Shown: positions 14,948 to 23,262, counted from the first letter of the stretch. The stretch: DNA of 25,386 bases from an uncultured bacterium (GCA_949288685.1 CASELB010000044.1:1-25386); one strand, 5' to 3'. Notes: generated by a model not told the origin, from the sequence alone. Numbers and translations are program-made.

Positions 14948-15532
14948 TTAACCAAACAACTTAGCCCAGAAACTTTTTTTTGTTTCAAGAGACTCAATTC
15001 TTGCTGCCAGTTTTTTATTCTCTTCTAACAATTCCGAAATTTGTTTAGATAAAATTTCATTATCCTTCTTATATCCGCCTGCCTCAATCAAACTCTGCGC
15101 AAAATCCGATTCTCTTATATCATCGCTAATCTTTTTTGCAACAGCTTCTGCAAGCATTTGAAGGGTTTGTGAGCTTATATCAAGCGTAAGATTTCTCAAT
15201 TTTTGAGGCTTTTCGGTTCCTTGCGGCAGTACAACATTTTCTTCGGCAGGTATTGTTGTAAGCGCCTGTACTTCATTTTCCTGTTCAGAAACATTTTCCG
15301 GCTTTTTATCTTCAAGTTTTTCCGCAATAGTCTCATCGGGATACCCCTGCGCTTTTAAAGAAATTCCGCGGCGAATTTTCTTTACTGATATATCATCATA
15401 AAACTCTACGCCGTTTTCATCTTCATAAACAGCATCAATCTTCCAATCTGAAATAAAAATTTCCAGCGATTTTAAATCTATAAAATAATTTTCAGAACTC
15501 AATTTTTTAAGAATATCGTCTTTTGATAACAT
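14948..15532 (-). CDS. Coiled-coil protein of unknown function downstream of smpB
   Basis: This is a 194-residue soluble protein. Residues 1-70 form a compact N-terminal domain (contains KSLEIFISDWKIDAVYEDEN and VKKIRRGISLKAQGYPDETIAEKL) that could be a small winged-helix or MerR-like DNA-binding fold. About 75-110 is a Glu/Pro-rich linker. The C-terminal part (about 115-190) is helical with a probable coiled coil (SKQISELLEENKKLAARIESLE), ending in KKSFWAKLFG. The short aromatic tail after a coiled coil resembles some DNA- or membrane-anchored regulators; this is a resemblance only. The start has AAGGA and lies nine bases after the smpB stop, so the genes are cotranscribed. Confidence 0.75.
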   Translation of the reverse strand: MLSKDDILKKLSSENYFIDLKSLEIFISDWKIDAVYEDENGVEFYDDISVKKIRRGISLKAQGYPDETIAEKLEDKKPENVSEQENEVQALTTIPAEENVVLPQGTEKPQKLRNLTLDISSQTLQMLAEAVAKKISDDIRESDFAQSLIEAGGYKKDNEILSKQISELLEENKKLAARIESLETKKSFWAKLFG

Positions 15533-15541
15533 TTGTTTTCC

Positions 15542-15988
15542 TTATCTTTTAAGGCTGCGCTCAATGTCTCTGGTTTGTGTTTTTTTCATAAGCGTTTCGC
15601 GCTTATCATACATTTTTTTACCTTTGCCCAGTCCTAATTCAAGTTTAGCAAATCCCCGAGATAAAAACAATTCCAGCGGCACAATTGTAAAGCCGTCTTT
15701 TTTAATTTTTATTTCAATCTTAAGAATTTCTTTTTTATTCAAAAGCAGTTTTCTTACGCGATCCGGCTTATGATTAAACCTATTCCCCTGATTATACGGA
15801 GAAATATGCGAATTGTATAAAAACATCTCTCCGTTCTCAATTTTGGCAAAACTGTCTTTCAAATTAATTCCGCCGCTGCGTATAGACTTAATTTCCGTTC
15901 CTGTCAGCACAATGCCGGCTATATATTTTTCTGTAATAATATAGTCATGAAACGCTTTTCTGTTATTTGAAATAACTTTTCTGTCCAT
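15542..15988 (-). CDS. smpB: SsrA-binding protein SmpB
   Basis: SmpB binds tmRNA and places it in the ribosomal A site for rescue of stalled ribosomes. The 148-residue protein has the family N-terminus KVISNNRKAFHDY, the motif GTEIKSIRSGGINLKDSFAKI, the segment YNSHISPYNQGNRFNH, and the basic C-terminal tail GKGKKMYDKRETLMKK used for decoding-centre contact. I start at the ATG at 15988; a TTG six codons upstream at 16006 is possible but has no ribosome binding site. It sits between aroQ and the coiled-coil gene in one operon. The tmRNA gene itself is not in the window. Confidence 0.96.
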   Translation of the reverse strand: MDRKVISNNRKAFHDYIITEKYIAGIVLTGTEIKSIRSGGINLKDSFAKIENGEMFLYNSHISPYNQGNRFNHKPDRVRKLLLNKKEILKIEIKIKKDGFTIVPLELFLSRGFAKLELGLGKGKKMYDKRETLMKKTQTRDIERSLKR

Positions 15989-16026
15989 ACCGGAATTATA
16001 ATTCAAAATAAAGGCGTTGCCAACAC

Positions 16027-16485
16027 CTATACTTCCAAATCAATATCCCGTATTTGTTTTAAATGCCAGATTAACCCCTCGAGTGCATACTCGTAGCTTT
16101 TTTCACCAAAACCAACTACCTGTGCAATCGACACGCCGGAAATCATAGAAACATGCCGGAATTCTTCACGCGAGTGGATATTTGTCATGTGTACTTCTAC
16201 TGTCGGAATATTAACAGCCGCAATCGCATCGCGAATAGCAACACTTGTATGGGTAAAACCGCCGGCGTTGATAATAATTCCGTCATAATTTCCAAGTGCG
16301 GATTGAATTTTATCAATTATTTCGCCTTCATGATTACTCTGGAAAGTATCAAGTTTAGCGCCTTCTTTGGTAGCTGTTTTTATCAAATTTTCTTCTATAT
16401 CGGCAAGCGTTGTATTACCGTATTTTTGCGGTTCCCTTACACCAAGCAAATTTAAATTAGGTCCGTTTATTAAAAGCAGTTTCAT
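16027..16485 (-). CDS. aroQ: Type II 3-dehydroquinate dehydratase
   Basis: AroQ removes water from 3-dehydroquinate in the shikimate pathway. The 152-residue protein has NGPNLNLLGVREPQKYG at the N-terminus (with the catalytic tyrosine/arginine region), INAGGFTHTSVAIRDA, EVHMTNIHSREEFRHVS and a normal C-terminus. I start at the ATG at 16485, preceded by AAAAGG at good spacing; an in-frame ATG six codons upstream (16503) would make it longer than usual. It is the first gene of the run aroQ-smpB-coiled-coil-wecB. A minus-strand TATAAT (16535-16530) in the short gap to the divergent gene may be its -10 box. Confidence 0.95.
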   Translation of the reverse strand: MKLLLINGPNLNLLGVREPQKYGNTTLADIEENLIKTATKEGAKLDTFQSNHEGEIIDKIQSALGNYDGIIINAGGFTHTSVAIRDAIAAVNIPTVEVHMTNIHSREEFRHVSMISGVSIAQVVGFGEKSYEYALEGLIWHLKQIRDIDLEV

Positions 16486-16511
16486 TCTATTCCTTTTCTT
16501 CATTATTGTTT

Positions 16512-16539
16512 TGTGTTTATTGCTAATTTATTATACAAT
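16512..16539 (+). promoter_or_regulatory. Candidate promoter for the small duplicated protein and folE2
   Basis: TTGTGT (16512-16517) and TACAAT (16534-16539) are 16 bases apart, about 35 bases before the ATG at 16574. The -35 box is weak. The same short gap also holds TATAAT on the minus strand facing aroQ. Confidence 0.35.
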
Positions 16540-16573
16540 ATAACCGTATAGTTGAAAAGTAAGGATACATTTT

Positions 16574-16882
16574 ATGAGATGGTACGATAATGACCCTATA
16601 TTAAAAGAAGCATTGGAACTTTTAAAACTTCAACCCGAAGAAACTAAAAATGAGGCGGCAAATTTTATGCTGAAACTACAGGAAGACGTAGCCGGAGAAG
16701 TAATAGAGAGGGTTTACGATATTATGAACACATATCAGGGAAAAGGCAACCGCTGGTATGATAATGACCCTGTTATGATGAAGGGGATTGAATTATTAAG
16801 GAATGCCCCGCCTAAAACCCAGCGTATTGCAGCGCTTAAACTCCTTATTGCACTTGAACAGAACAGTTTTGATGAAGTATAG
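16574..16882 (+). CDS. Small internally duplicated protein upstream of folE2
   Basis: This 102-residue protein is of no family I recognise. It consists of two copies of a roughly 35-residue unit: RWYDNDPILKEALELLK (from residue 2) and RWYDNDPVMMKGIELLR (from residue 60), each followed by a second amphipathic helix. The repeat spacing is exactly 58 residues, and RWYDNDP is identical in both. It probably folds as a small helical dimer-like protein. The stop is three bases before the ATG of folE2, so the two are cotranscribed. A link to folate, queuosine or another pterin pathway is suggested only by position. Confidence 0.8.
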   Translation: MRWYDNDPILKEALELLKLQPEETKNEAANFMLKLQEDVAGEVIERVYDIMNTYQGKGNRWYDNDPVMMKGIELLRNAPPKTQRIAALKLLIALEQNSFDEV

Positions 16883-16885
16883 AAA

Positions 16886-17677
16886 ATGAAAGACGTACAG
16901 AACCTTGAAGATAACAGAGGGGTAACAATCCAGAAAGTCGGAATAAAAAATCTGGATTTTCCACTTATTATCCAGAGAAAAGACAAAGATAATATTGTAG
17001 TTTCGGCAAAAGTAACAGCCGGAGTGTCTTTACCTGCGCATTATAAAGGCACACACATGTCACGTTTTGTTGAAATATTAAATGATTGGCGGAATAAAAA
17101 ACTTATCGGAGTTGATATCCAAGGTTGCGTTCAGGCAATGGTAGAACATCTTAATGCAAAATCCGGATACTTAAAATTTAAATTTAAATATTTTATAGAT
17201 AAAAAATCACCTGTTACAGGAATAAGTGCCCCGCTCTGCTATGACTGTTCTTTTGAAGGTATACTGGAAAACTACGGAGAAGAAGATGAAAACTATACGT
17301 TTTATCTGGGAGTAAAAGTTCCGGTCACAACCCTTTGTCCGTGCTCTAAAGAAATATCAGATTACGGCGCGCACAACCAGAGAGCAACAGTAAAAGTAAA
17401 AGTTACATACGACCCTGACGAACATATCTGGATAGAAGATCTGGTAAAAAGTATAGAAGAATGTGCCTCATGTGAACTTTATCCTCTTCTCAAACGTGAA
17501 GATGAAAAATTTGTAACAGAAAAGGCATACAATAACCCCAAGTTTGTAGAAGATATCCTGCGTGATGTCGTATTAAAACTCAGAAACAATGATATTATTG
17601 ACCAATTTGAAGTTGAGTGTGAAGCCTTTGAAAGCATCCACAACCATTCTGCCTGGGCTTATCAATCAGAAGGATAG
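16886..17677 (+). CDS. folE2: GTP cyclohydrolase type IB
   Basis: FolE2 converts GTP to dihydroneopterin triphosphate, the first step of folate and queuosine-type deazapurine synthesis. It can use metals other than zinc, unlike FolE. The 263-residue protein has DNRGVTIQKVGIKNLDFPL at the N-terminus, the active-site cysteine in VTTLCPCSKEIS (C151), SDYGAHNQRA (H163) and the C-terminal IHNHSAWA. Length and motifs are normal. It follows the duplicated small protein by three bases and is convergent with proC, with six bases between the two stops and no terminator visible. Confidence 0.95.
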   Translation: MKDVQNLEDNRGVTIQKVGIKNLDFPLIIQRKDKDNIVVSAKVTAGVSLPAHYKGTHMSRFVEILNDWRNKKLIGVDIQGCVQAMVEHLNAKSGYLKFKFKYFIDKKSPVTGISAPLCYDCSFEGILENYGEEDENYTFYLGVKVPVTTLCPCSKEISDYGAHNQRATVKVKVTYDPDEHIWIEDLVKSIEECASCELYPLLKREDEKFVTEKAYNNPKFVEDILRDVVLKLRNNDIIDQFEVECEAFESIHNHSAWAYQSEG

Positions 17678-17683
17678 AATATC

Positions 17684-18499
17684 TTATTTTCCCTTCCCTA
17701 ATGCTGCTGCTTTATCCGTTGTACATTTTATAAGTTCTTCAAAAATCCTGTCTGTGTGTACTTCATTCATATAATCAACACCTACGGCAGTACACCCGCC
17801 TTTTGTCGCCACGTTAGAAATAAGAGTTTCAACAGGAATATTTGATAGTTCAATCATCCTGGCAGAACCTATTGCTGTTTTAAGTGCAAACTGCAAGGCT
17901 TTATCATACTCCAAACCTAATTTTTGGGCACCTGTTGCCATTTCGTTAATTATCTTATAGAAAAACGCCGGACCGGAACCGGAAAGCGCCGTTACAATAT
18001 CTATTTGATTTTCTTCAATATCAATACAGAAGCCAATATTTTTCAGAAGGGATTTAATAATATTAACCTGCTCTGCTGTAGCATACTTACCTTTTGCGAC
18101 GCCGAAAACGCCTTCTCCGATAAGAGCCGGAGTATTAGGCATAATCCTTATTACAGATATATTTCCGCCGGCAGTATTTTCTATTTGTTCTGTCGTAACT
18201 CCGGCAGCAACAGAAACAAGTATTTTATTAGTACCGATAACCTCATCTTTAATATTTGCTACACACTCCAGTATATATTGCGGTTTTAAAGCCATAAAAA
18301 TGATATCGGATTTCCTCGCGGCATTCTTAGCGTCTGTAATAACTTCTATCTCAAGACGTTTTGCCGCCGAGTCCGCCAATTCAGAATTTGCTTCGACTCC
18401 CGTTAAATTTTCAAATCCGGCTTTCCGTACACCTGAAATTATTGCACCGCCCATTTTCCCGCAGCCTATAAATCCAATATTATTAATATTACTTAACAT
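17684..18499 (-). CDS. proC: Pyrroline-5-carboxylate reductase
   Basis: ProC makes proline from pyrroline-5-carboxylate with NAD(P)H. The 271-residue protein starts with the Rossmann motif IGFIGCGKMGGAII, has DIIFMALKPQYI, IRIMPNTPALIGEG, a helical dimerisation domain with TALSGSGPAFFYKII, and the C-terminal loop SNVATKGGCTAVGV, the ATKGG variant of the usual SPGGTT loop. The length is normal. It is transcribed alone on the minus strand, divergent from rpmH. Confidence 0.95.
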   Translation of the reverse strand: MLSNINNIGFIGCGKMGGAIISGVRKAGFENLTGVEANSELADSAAKRLEIEVITDAKNAARKSDIIFMALKPQYILECVANIKDEVIGTNKILVSVAAGVTTEQIENTAGGNISVIRIMPNTPALIGEGVFGVAKGKYATAEQVNIIKSLLKNIGFCIDIEENQIDIVTALSGSGPAFFYKIINEMATGAQKLGLEYDKALQFALKTAIGSARMIELSNIPVETLISNVATKGGCTAVGVDYMNEVHTDRIFEELIKCTTDKAAALGKGK

Positions 18500-18516
18500 T
18501 CCTTCTCCTCTTAGTG

Positions 18517-18545
18517 TTGACTATCTGTAATTTTTTAATTATTAT
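18517..18545 (+). promoter_or_regulatory. Candidate promoter of rpmH
   Basis: TTGACT (18517-18522) and TATTAT (18540-18545) are 17 bases apart. The pair lies 42 bases before the ATG of rpmH, in a short AT-rich gap between divergent proC and rpmH. Confidence 0.5.
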
Positions 18546-18587
18546 ACTATTATTATAAGAAAAATTAGCTGAAAAGGAAATAGAACA

Positions 18588-18740
18588 ATGAGACGTACAC
18601 TAGAAGGAACAAAGGTAAAAAGACAGCACGTTAGCGGTTTTCGTGCAAGAATGTCTACTCCCGGCGGTCAGGAAGTTTTAAACAGACGCAGAGCAAAAGG
18701 AAGACACAAACTTGCTATTACTGCTAAAGAACGTGCTTAA
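18588..18740 (+). CDS. rpmH: 50S ribosomal protein L34
   Basis: This is a 50-residue basic protein. The L34 core is plain: MRRTLEGTKVKRQHVSGFRARM, then GGQEVLNRRRAKGRHKL. The opening RTLEGT/RTLGGT with SGFRARM is the version usual in Cyanobacteria and their relatives, whereas most bacteria have KRTFQPS. A GAAAAGG ribosome binding site lies before the ATG. In most bacteria rpmH is followed by rnpA; here a terminator and dnaE on the other strand follow directly, so rnpA is not linked. Confidence 0.95.
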   Translation: MRRTLEGTKVKRQHVSGFRARMSTPGGQEVLNRRRAKGRHKLAITAKERA

Positions 18741-18767
18741 TATCTAAAAGCATTAATAAAAAATTAT

Positions 18768-18802
18768 AAAACAGAGAGGCAAAAATATTGTTTCTCTGTT
18801 TT
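18768..18802. terminator. Bidirectional terminator between rpmH and dnaE
   Basis: AAAACAGAGA (18768-18777) pairs with TCTCTGTTTT (18793-18802) around a 15-base loop. The A and T runs at the ends let it work for rpmH on the plus strand and for dnaE on the minus strand; the dnaE stop lies 12 bases beyond it. Confidence 0.8.
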
Positions 18803-18813
18803 AGTATGTTTTG

Positions 18814-21800
18814 TTATTTATCCATTGATTTGATTGATACTGCCACTTTATCTTTAAATATGTGGTTTATTTTATTAACCATATCATTTGAAGAATTAAC
18901 CCAGAACATAGATGCGGTAAGAATTTTACACTCTTCATCACAGGGCGATAACACAACAGGGTCAGAACCGTGAAACTCAACAAGAATATCTTTTAGTGCG
19001 CAAAGTTCCTCATATTTAAACTCATCCAGCAAGTTTACAGTTACAAGATTAGAATTTTCAACAGTTTTAACATTATCAACAATAACACTTGTCTGATCTT
19101 CTTCACGGTGCTGCACTTTTCCCGATATAATAACTTTTTGTTCCGGCTGCAGCATCTCACCGTACTCCGCCAGTTTATTGTTAAAACATACAACTTCAAC
19201 TTTTCCGGTCAAATCTTCTAAAGTCATAAACCGTAAAAATTTTGTCGGGTCTTTTTTTGTCGGAATTTGTCTTGCAGTTGTAATAAGTCCGCATATTGTA
19301 ACAGATTCATCGGCTTTAATAGTTTTTAACTCTGATATTTTATGAGTCATTAAAAACGGCAGTTTATCCCTTATACTAAACAGCGGGTGAGATGTGACAT
19401 AGAACCCTAAAAACTCTTTTTCAAATGATTGAATTTGTTTATCATCAAATTCTTCATCAGAACCGCCGAGTTGATAAACCGTCTGACTAAAACTGTCATC
19501 TCCGCCCAGAGCAGAAAACAAACTTACCTGCCCCATAGCTTTTTCTTTTGCCTCTTTAGCTGTCGCTGATAAAATATATTCCATATTATCAAGGAGCTGC
19601 TTGCGGCTTTTTTCTATATTAGAAAAAGCTCCGGCTTTAATTAACCCTTCAAGGAGGCGCTTATTAACATATTTTGTATCAAGCCGCTTACAAAAATCAA
19701 ATATATTTTTAAACTCACCGTTTGCTTCGCGTTCTTTAATAATTTCCTCTACAACACCTTCTCCAACCTGTTTAATAGCAGCCAGTCCAAATCTTATATC
19801 ATGACCGTCCGGAGTGTACTCAAGAAAAGATTTATTAATATCAGGAGGCAGAACCCTGATACCGTATCTTTGCGCCTCTTCAATATAGGACTGTGTTTTA
19901 TCCTGATCACCGGCAACTGATGAAAGTAATGATGCAAGATACTCAACAGGATAATGGCATTTTAAATATGCCGTCTGATAAGCAACAAAAGCGTACGCAG
20001 CGGAGTGAGACCTGTTAAAGCAGTATGAAGCAAACTTTTCAATTTGCTCAAACAGAGCCGCAGCATCTTTTGCCGACATACCGTGACGGGCTGAATTTGT
20101 AATAAATTTTTCTTTTTGCGCCGCCATCTCTTCCAGTTTCTTTTTACCCATCATACGGCGAACCATGTCTGCCTGTCCGAGAGTATAATCAGCAAGCACC
20201 TGGAATATTTGCATGATTTGTTCCTGATAAACAATCGTTCCGTACGTATCTTTAAGTACAGGTTCAAGAAGCGGATGGGCGTAAGTTATTTTCTGTCTGC
20301 CATGCTTACGTTCAACGAAGTCCGAAACCATGCCGGAACCTAAAGGTCCGGGTCGGAATAGTGCAACAAGTGCGCCTAAATCTTCAAATACGTCAGGTTT
20401 CAAGTCCCTTACAAGTTTTTTCATACCGGATGATTCTAACTGGAACACGCCATCCGTATCACCTTTAATCAGCATGTCATAAGTCGGTTTATCATCAAGC
20501 GGTATTTTATTAATTTCTAAGTCGATACCCTGACAACGTTTTATTAATTTTACCGTTTTAGAAATCATCGTAAGGTTTCTGAGTCCAAGGAAGTCCATTT
20601 TTAACAATCCGAGCTTTTCAAGATTTGCCATCGGATATTCTGTTATAATAATTCCTTCTTTTGAGGGCTGAACCGGTACTATTTCATCCAGAGGCATGTG
20701 AGAAATTATAACGCCCGCAGCGTGCATACCGATATTGTTCTTAATACCCTCAATCGACTTTGCCATGTCAACAAGGCGTTTAACCTGTTCATCAGAGTCA
20801 TATAGCTCTTTTAATTCCATGCCGGGCTGGAGTGCATCATCAATCTTTGCTCCCGGGGTTGCTGGAATAAGCGATGCCCATTTATTTGAAAGAGCATATT
20901 CAATCCCAAAAACTCTTGCAACACCTTTCATTGCTGCACGTGCGGCAAATGTACCAAACGTTATAATCTGGCAAACTTTATCTGCACCGTATTTTTGAGT
21001 AACATAATCAATAACTTCACCGCGGCGCTCAATACAGAAATCTATATCGACATCAGGCATGCTGTATCGTTCAGGGTTTAAAAATCTTTCAAACAACAGA
21101 TTGTGTGCTATAGGGTCAAGGTCTGTAATTCCAAGTGCGTACGCAACAACACTTCCGGCTGCAGATCCCCTTCCCGGACCTACCGGAATATCATGAGTTT
21201 TGGCGAAATTAATAAAATCCCATGTAATAAGGAAGTACGCAGAAAATCCCATCTGCTCTATAATTCCAAGCTCGTATTTAACACGGTCAAGAATATTTTG
21301 CGGAACTTCCTCCCCGTAACGAGCCTGACAACCTTTATGAACAAGATAGCTTAAATAAGATTCAATAGTATACCCCGCAGGAACCTCATAATGCGGCAGC
21401 GGACTCTTCCCGAACTCTATAATAAGATGGCACTGTTCGGCAATATCAACAGTATTTTGAATACATTTGTCAAAAGTTTCCGTATCCATCCAGCTAAAAG
21501 CATCACGCAACTCTTCCGCCGTTTTTACATAAAATTCATTATTAGGGAAATGCATCCTGTGTTCATCAGATTTTAAAGCGTTTGTCTGAAGACACAGCAA
21601 TGTATCATGGAAATCCGCATCCGCTTTATTCAAATAGTGGGAATCATTTGTAATAACAGTCTTAATATCAAGTTCCTGAGCCAGTTTAAGCAGCATGGGA
21701 TTTGTCTTTTTTTGTTCCGGCAAGCCGTGATCTTGAAGCTCTATATAGTAATCGTCTCCAAAAATATCCTTAAATCTTAATGCGGCAGCTTTTGCACCTT

Positions 21801-22260
21801 CATAATCATCTCTTATAAGGTTTTTAAGAACTTCACCTCCCAAACACGCCGACAAACATATTAATCCCTTCGAATAAGTTTTTATTAAATCTAAGTTAAT
21901 ACGCGGTTTGTAATAAAAACCCTTGCAATGCGCCGTTGATACCAGCTTAATAAGGTTCATATACCCGTCTTTATCTTTGGCGAGAAGTACAAGGTGATAT
22001 AGAGGATTGTCATTAGGATTTTTCTCGGTTATATCACCATCATGGACATAAAACTCACATCCGATAATAGGTTTTATCCCTGCTTCTTTACAATTAAGAT
22101 ATAAATCAATAGCACCATACATAACGCCGTGGTCAGTTATTGCAACCGCAGGCATATTATGCTCTTTTGCAAATTTACATAAATCTTTTACTTTTATTGC
22201 ACCGTCAAGAAGTGAATACTCCGTGTGCAAGTGCAGCGGTACATATTGACGTTCTTCCAT
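18814..22260 (-). CDS. dnaE: DNA polymerase III alpha subunit
   Basis: This is the replicative polymerase of the DnaE type, 1148 residues, the usual length. The N-terminal PHP domain (about 1-280) has HLHTEYSLLDG, ITDHG, GCEFYV and NDSHYL; its metal-ligand residues H10, H12, D19, H44, E69, D206 and H208 are all present, unlike in E. coli, so it may hold its own proofreading nuclease. The palm has PDVDIDF (D403, D405) and LLKMDFLGLRNL (D556) as the catalytic aspartates. GPGRGSAAGS (361-370) and the helix-hairpin-helix region follow. A C-terminal OB fold (VTICGLITTARQIPTKKD...) is present. There is no intein and the gene is not split, unlike many Cyanobacteria. It shares a bidirectional terminator with rpmH. 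Confidence 0.97.
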   Translation of the reverse strand: MEERQYVPLHLHTEYSLLDGAIKVKDLCKFAKEHNMPAVAITDHGVMYGAIDLYLNCKEAGIKPIIGCEFYVHDGDITEKNPNDNPLYHLVLLAKDKDGYMNLIKLVSTAHCKGFYYKPRINLDLIKTYSKGLICLSACLGGEVLKNLIRDDYEGAKAAALRFKDIFGDDYYIELQDHGLPEQKKTNPMLLKLAQELDIKTVITNDSHYLNKADADFHDTLLCLQTNALKSDEHRMHFPNNEFYVKTAEELRDAFSWMDTETFDKCIQNTVDIAEQCHLIIEFGKSPLPHYEVPAGYTIESYLSYLVHKGCQARYGEEVPQNILDRVKYELGIIEQMGFSAYFLITWDFINFAKTHDIPVGPGRGSAAGSVVAYALGITDLDPIAHNLLFERFLNPERYSMPDVDIDFCIERRGEVIDYVTQKYGADKVCQIITFGTFAARAAMKGVARVFGIEYALSNKWASLIPATPGAKIDDALQPGMELKELYDSDEQVKRLVDMAKSIEGIKNNIGMHAAGVIISHMPLDEIVPVQPSKEGIIITEYPMANLEKLGLLKMDFLGLRNLTMISKTVKLIKRCQGIDLEINKIPLDDKPTYDMLIKGDTDGVFQLESSGMKKLVRDLKPDVFEDLGALVALFRPGPLGSGMVSDFVERKHGRQKITYAHPLLEPVLKDTYGTIVYQEQIMQIFQVLADYTLGQADMVRRMMGKKKLEEMAAQKEKFITNSARHGMSAKDAAALFEQIEKFASYCFNRSHSAAYAFVAYQTAYLKCHYPVEYLASLLSSVAGDQDKTQSYIEEAQRYGIRVLPPDINKSFLEYTPDGHDIRFGLAAIKQVGEGVVEEIIKEREANGEFKNIFDFCKRLDTKYVNKRLLEGLIKAGAFSNIEKSRKQLLDNMEYILSATAKEAKEKAMGQVSLFSALGGDDSFSQTVYQLGGSDEEFDDKQIQSFEKEFLGFYVTSHPLFSIRDKLPFLMTHKISELKTIKADESVTICGLITTARQIPTKKDPTKFLRFMTLEDLTGKVEVVCFNNKLAEYGEMLQPEQKVIISGKVQHREEDQTSVIVDNVKTVENSNLVTVNLLDEFKYEELCALKDILVEFHGSDPVVLSPCDEECKILTASMFWVNSSNDMVNKINHIFKDKVAVSIKSMDK

Positions 22261-22306
22261 AAATATAATTTAGCACAGAGGATGTTTAACTTTTGTAAAA
22301 CTTTTA

Positions 22307-22912
22307 TTATACGTCATCATTCTTCACAACTTCCGGTAACGGCTTAATTAATGATTTTCTTTTCTTATAAAGGATTACAAAAAATACCACAATAACCAGT
22401 GTAACAGCAAGAATAATCAATTCCAAATACTGTTTAATCCACGCACCAAAAAACATAAGCACAATACTTACCAGAAAAAATCTTGCGCCTCTGCCTATTA
22501 CACTGACTATAAAAAATTTCCAGAAATTCATATTTAGAATTCCGCTTGAAATTGTAAAGATTTTGTACGGAATCGGAGTAAACGCAGAGAAGAACACGGC
22601 AATTGAACCGTATTGATTATAAAGTTTTTCAACAGCCTCAAACTTATCTTTATGGTTTCTAAACAAGAAATTAAAAGCCGGACGCCCGCCCCAGTATCCG
22701 ATAGCATAACCTATTGCACCGCCGACTGCCGACGCAATAGTACATATAAACGCATAATAAAGAGCTTTTTCGGGTTTTGCCAGATCCATAAATATAAGCA
22801 AAAAGTCCGGCGGCGGAACAAGAAAAAAACTTTCAATACAGGAGTTTAAAGCAAGCCCCCATACTCCCATAGATTTAAAAAACTCTGTCATACTTATTAA
22901 CAAATCATGCAT
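22307..22912 (-). CDS. DedA/YqaA-type membrane protein (VTT domain)
   Basis: This 201-residue inner-membrane protein of the DedA/SNARE-associated superfamily is closest in pattern to YqaA. Hydrophobic segments lie near residues 15-40, 52-75, 100-125, 130-160 and 163-185. ESFFLVPPPDFLLI near the N-terminus and FTPIPYKIFTISSGILNMNFWKF in the middle match the re-entrant region conserved in the family. DedA proteins take part in undecaprenyl phosphate or phospholipid recycling; which lipid this one handles is not known. A GGAG site precedes the ATG. It lies 20 bases after rqcP and is cotranscribed with it. Confidence 0.88.
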   Translation of the reverse strand: MHDLLISMTEFFKSMGVWGLALNSCIESFFLVPPPDFLLIFMDLAKPEKALYYAFICTIASAVGGAIGYAIGYWGGRPAFNFLFRNHKDKFEAVEKLYNQYGSIAVFFSAFTPIPYKIFTISSGILNMNFWKFFIVSVIGRGARFFLVSIVLMFFGAWIKQYLELIILAVTLVIVVFFVILYKKRKSLIKPLPEVVKNDDV

Positions 22913-22932
22913 TTATTTTTCTCCTTACAAGA

Positions 22933-23175
22933 TTAAATTTTTTCATAAAGGGTTTCTGCTTCCTGAATACTTACGTTTCCTGCAGGTATTTTTACAACAC
23001 GCACTTTAACTGTTCCTGACGCGTATTCAATCTCCAGAATATCGTTCTCCTTTAATTGTTTTGCCGGCTTTGCAGGATTTCCGTTAACAAACACCCTGCC
23101 ATTTTCTGAAACAGTATTTGCAACTGTACGCCGTTTTATTAATCTGGATACTTTTAAAAACTTGTCCAATCGCAA
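22933..23175 (-). CDS. rqcP: S4-domain RNA-binding protein RqcP
   Basis: This 80-residue S4-domain protein is of the RqcP (YabO) type, which in Bacillus works with RqcH to add alanine tails on stalled 50S-peptide complexes. The motif MRLDKFLKVSRLIKRRTVAN with GRVFVNGNPAKPAKQLKENDILEI matches the S4 fold and family length closely. The start is TTG at 23175 with GGAGG nine bases before it. RqcH is not in the window. Hsp15-like (HslR) S4 proteins are a possible alternative, but they are longer. Confidence 0.88.
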   Translation of the reverse strand: MRLDKFLKVSRLIKRRTVANTVSENGRVFVNGNPAKPAKQLKENDILEIEYASGTVKVRVVKIPAGNVSIQEAETLYEKI

Positions 23176-23201
23176 TATCCTGAACCTCCAATTTAGTTAA
23201 C

Positions 23202-23207
23202 ATTATA
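23202..23207 (-). promoter_or_regulatory. Candidate -10 box of rqcP
   Basis: TATAAT on the minus strand lies about 27 bases before the TTG start of rqcP. No convincing -35 box is seen at the usual distance, so confidence is low. Confidence 0.3.
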
Positions 23208-23228
23208 CCCCAAAAATATACAGCTTAC

Positions 23229-23257
23229 TTGACAATTAAAATTAGCTGTATGATAAT
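23229..23257 (+). promoter_or_regulatory. Strong promoter of a short structured transcript
   Basis: TTGACA (23229-23234, perfect -35) and GATAAT (23252-23257) are exactly 17 bases apart, the best promoter in the window. Transcription would begin near 23263, immediately before the hairpin described at 23275-23337. Confidence 0.65.
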
Positions 23258-23262
23258 CAAAG

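Noticed and set aside
18814..22260. A DnaE intein or split gene, as in Cyanobacteria
   Set aside because: The frame runs uninterrupted for 1148 residues with all polymerase motifs at normal spacing and no intein blocks.
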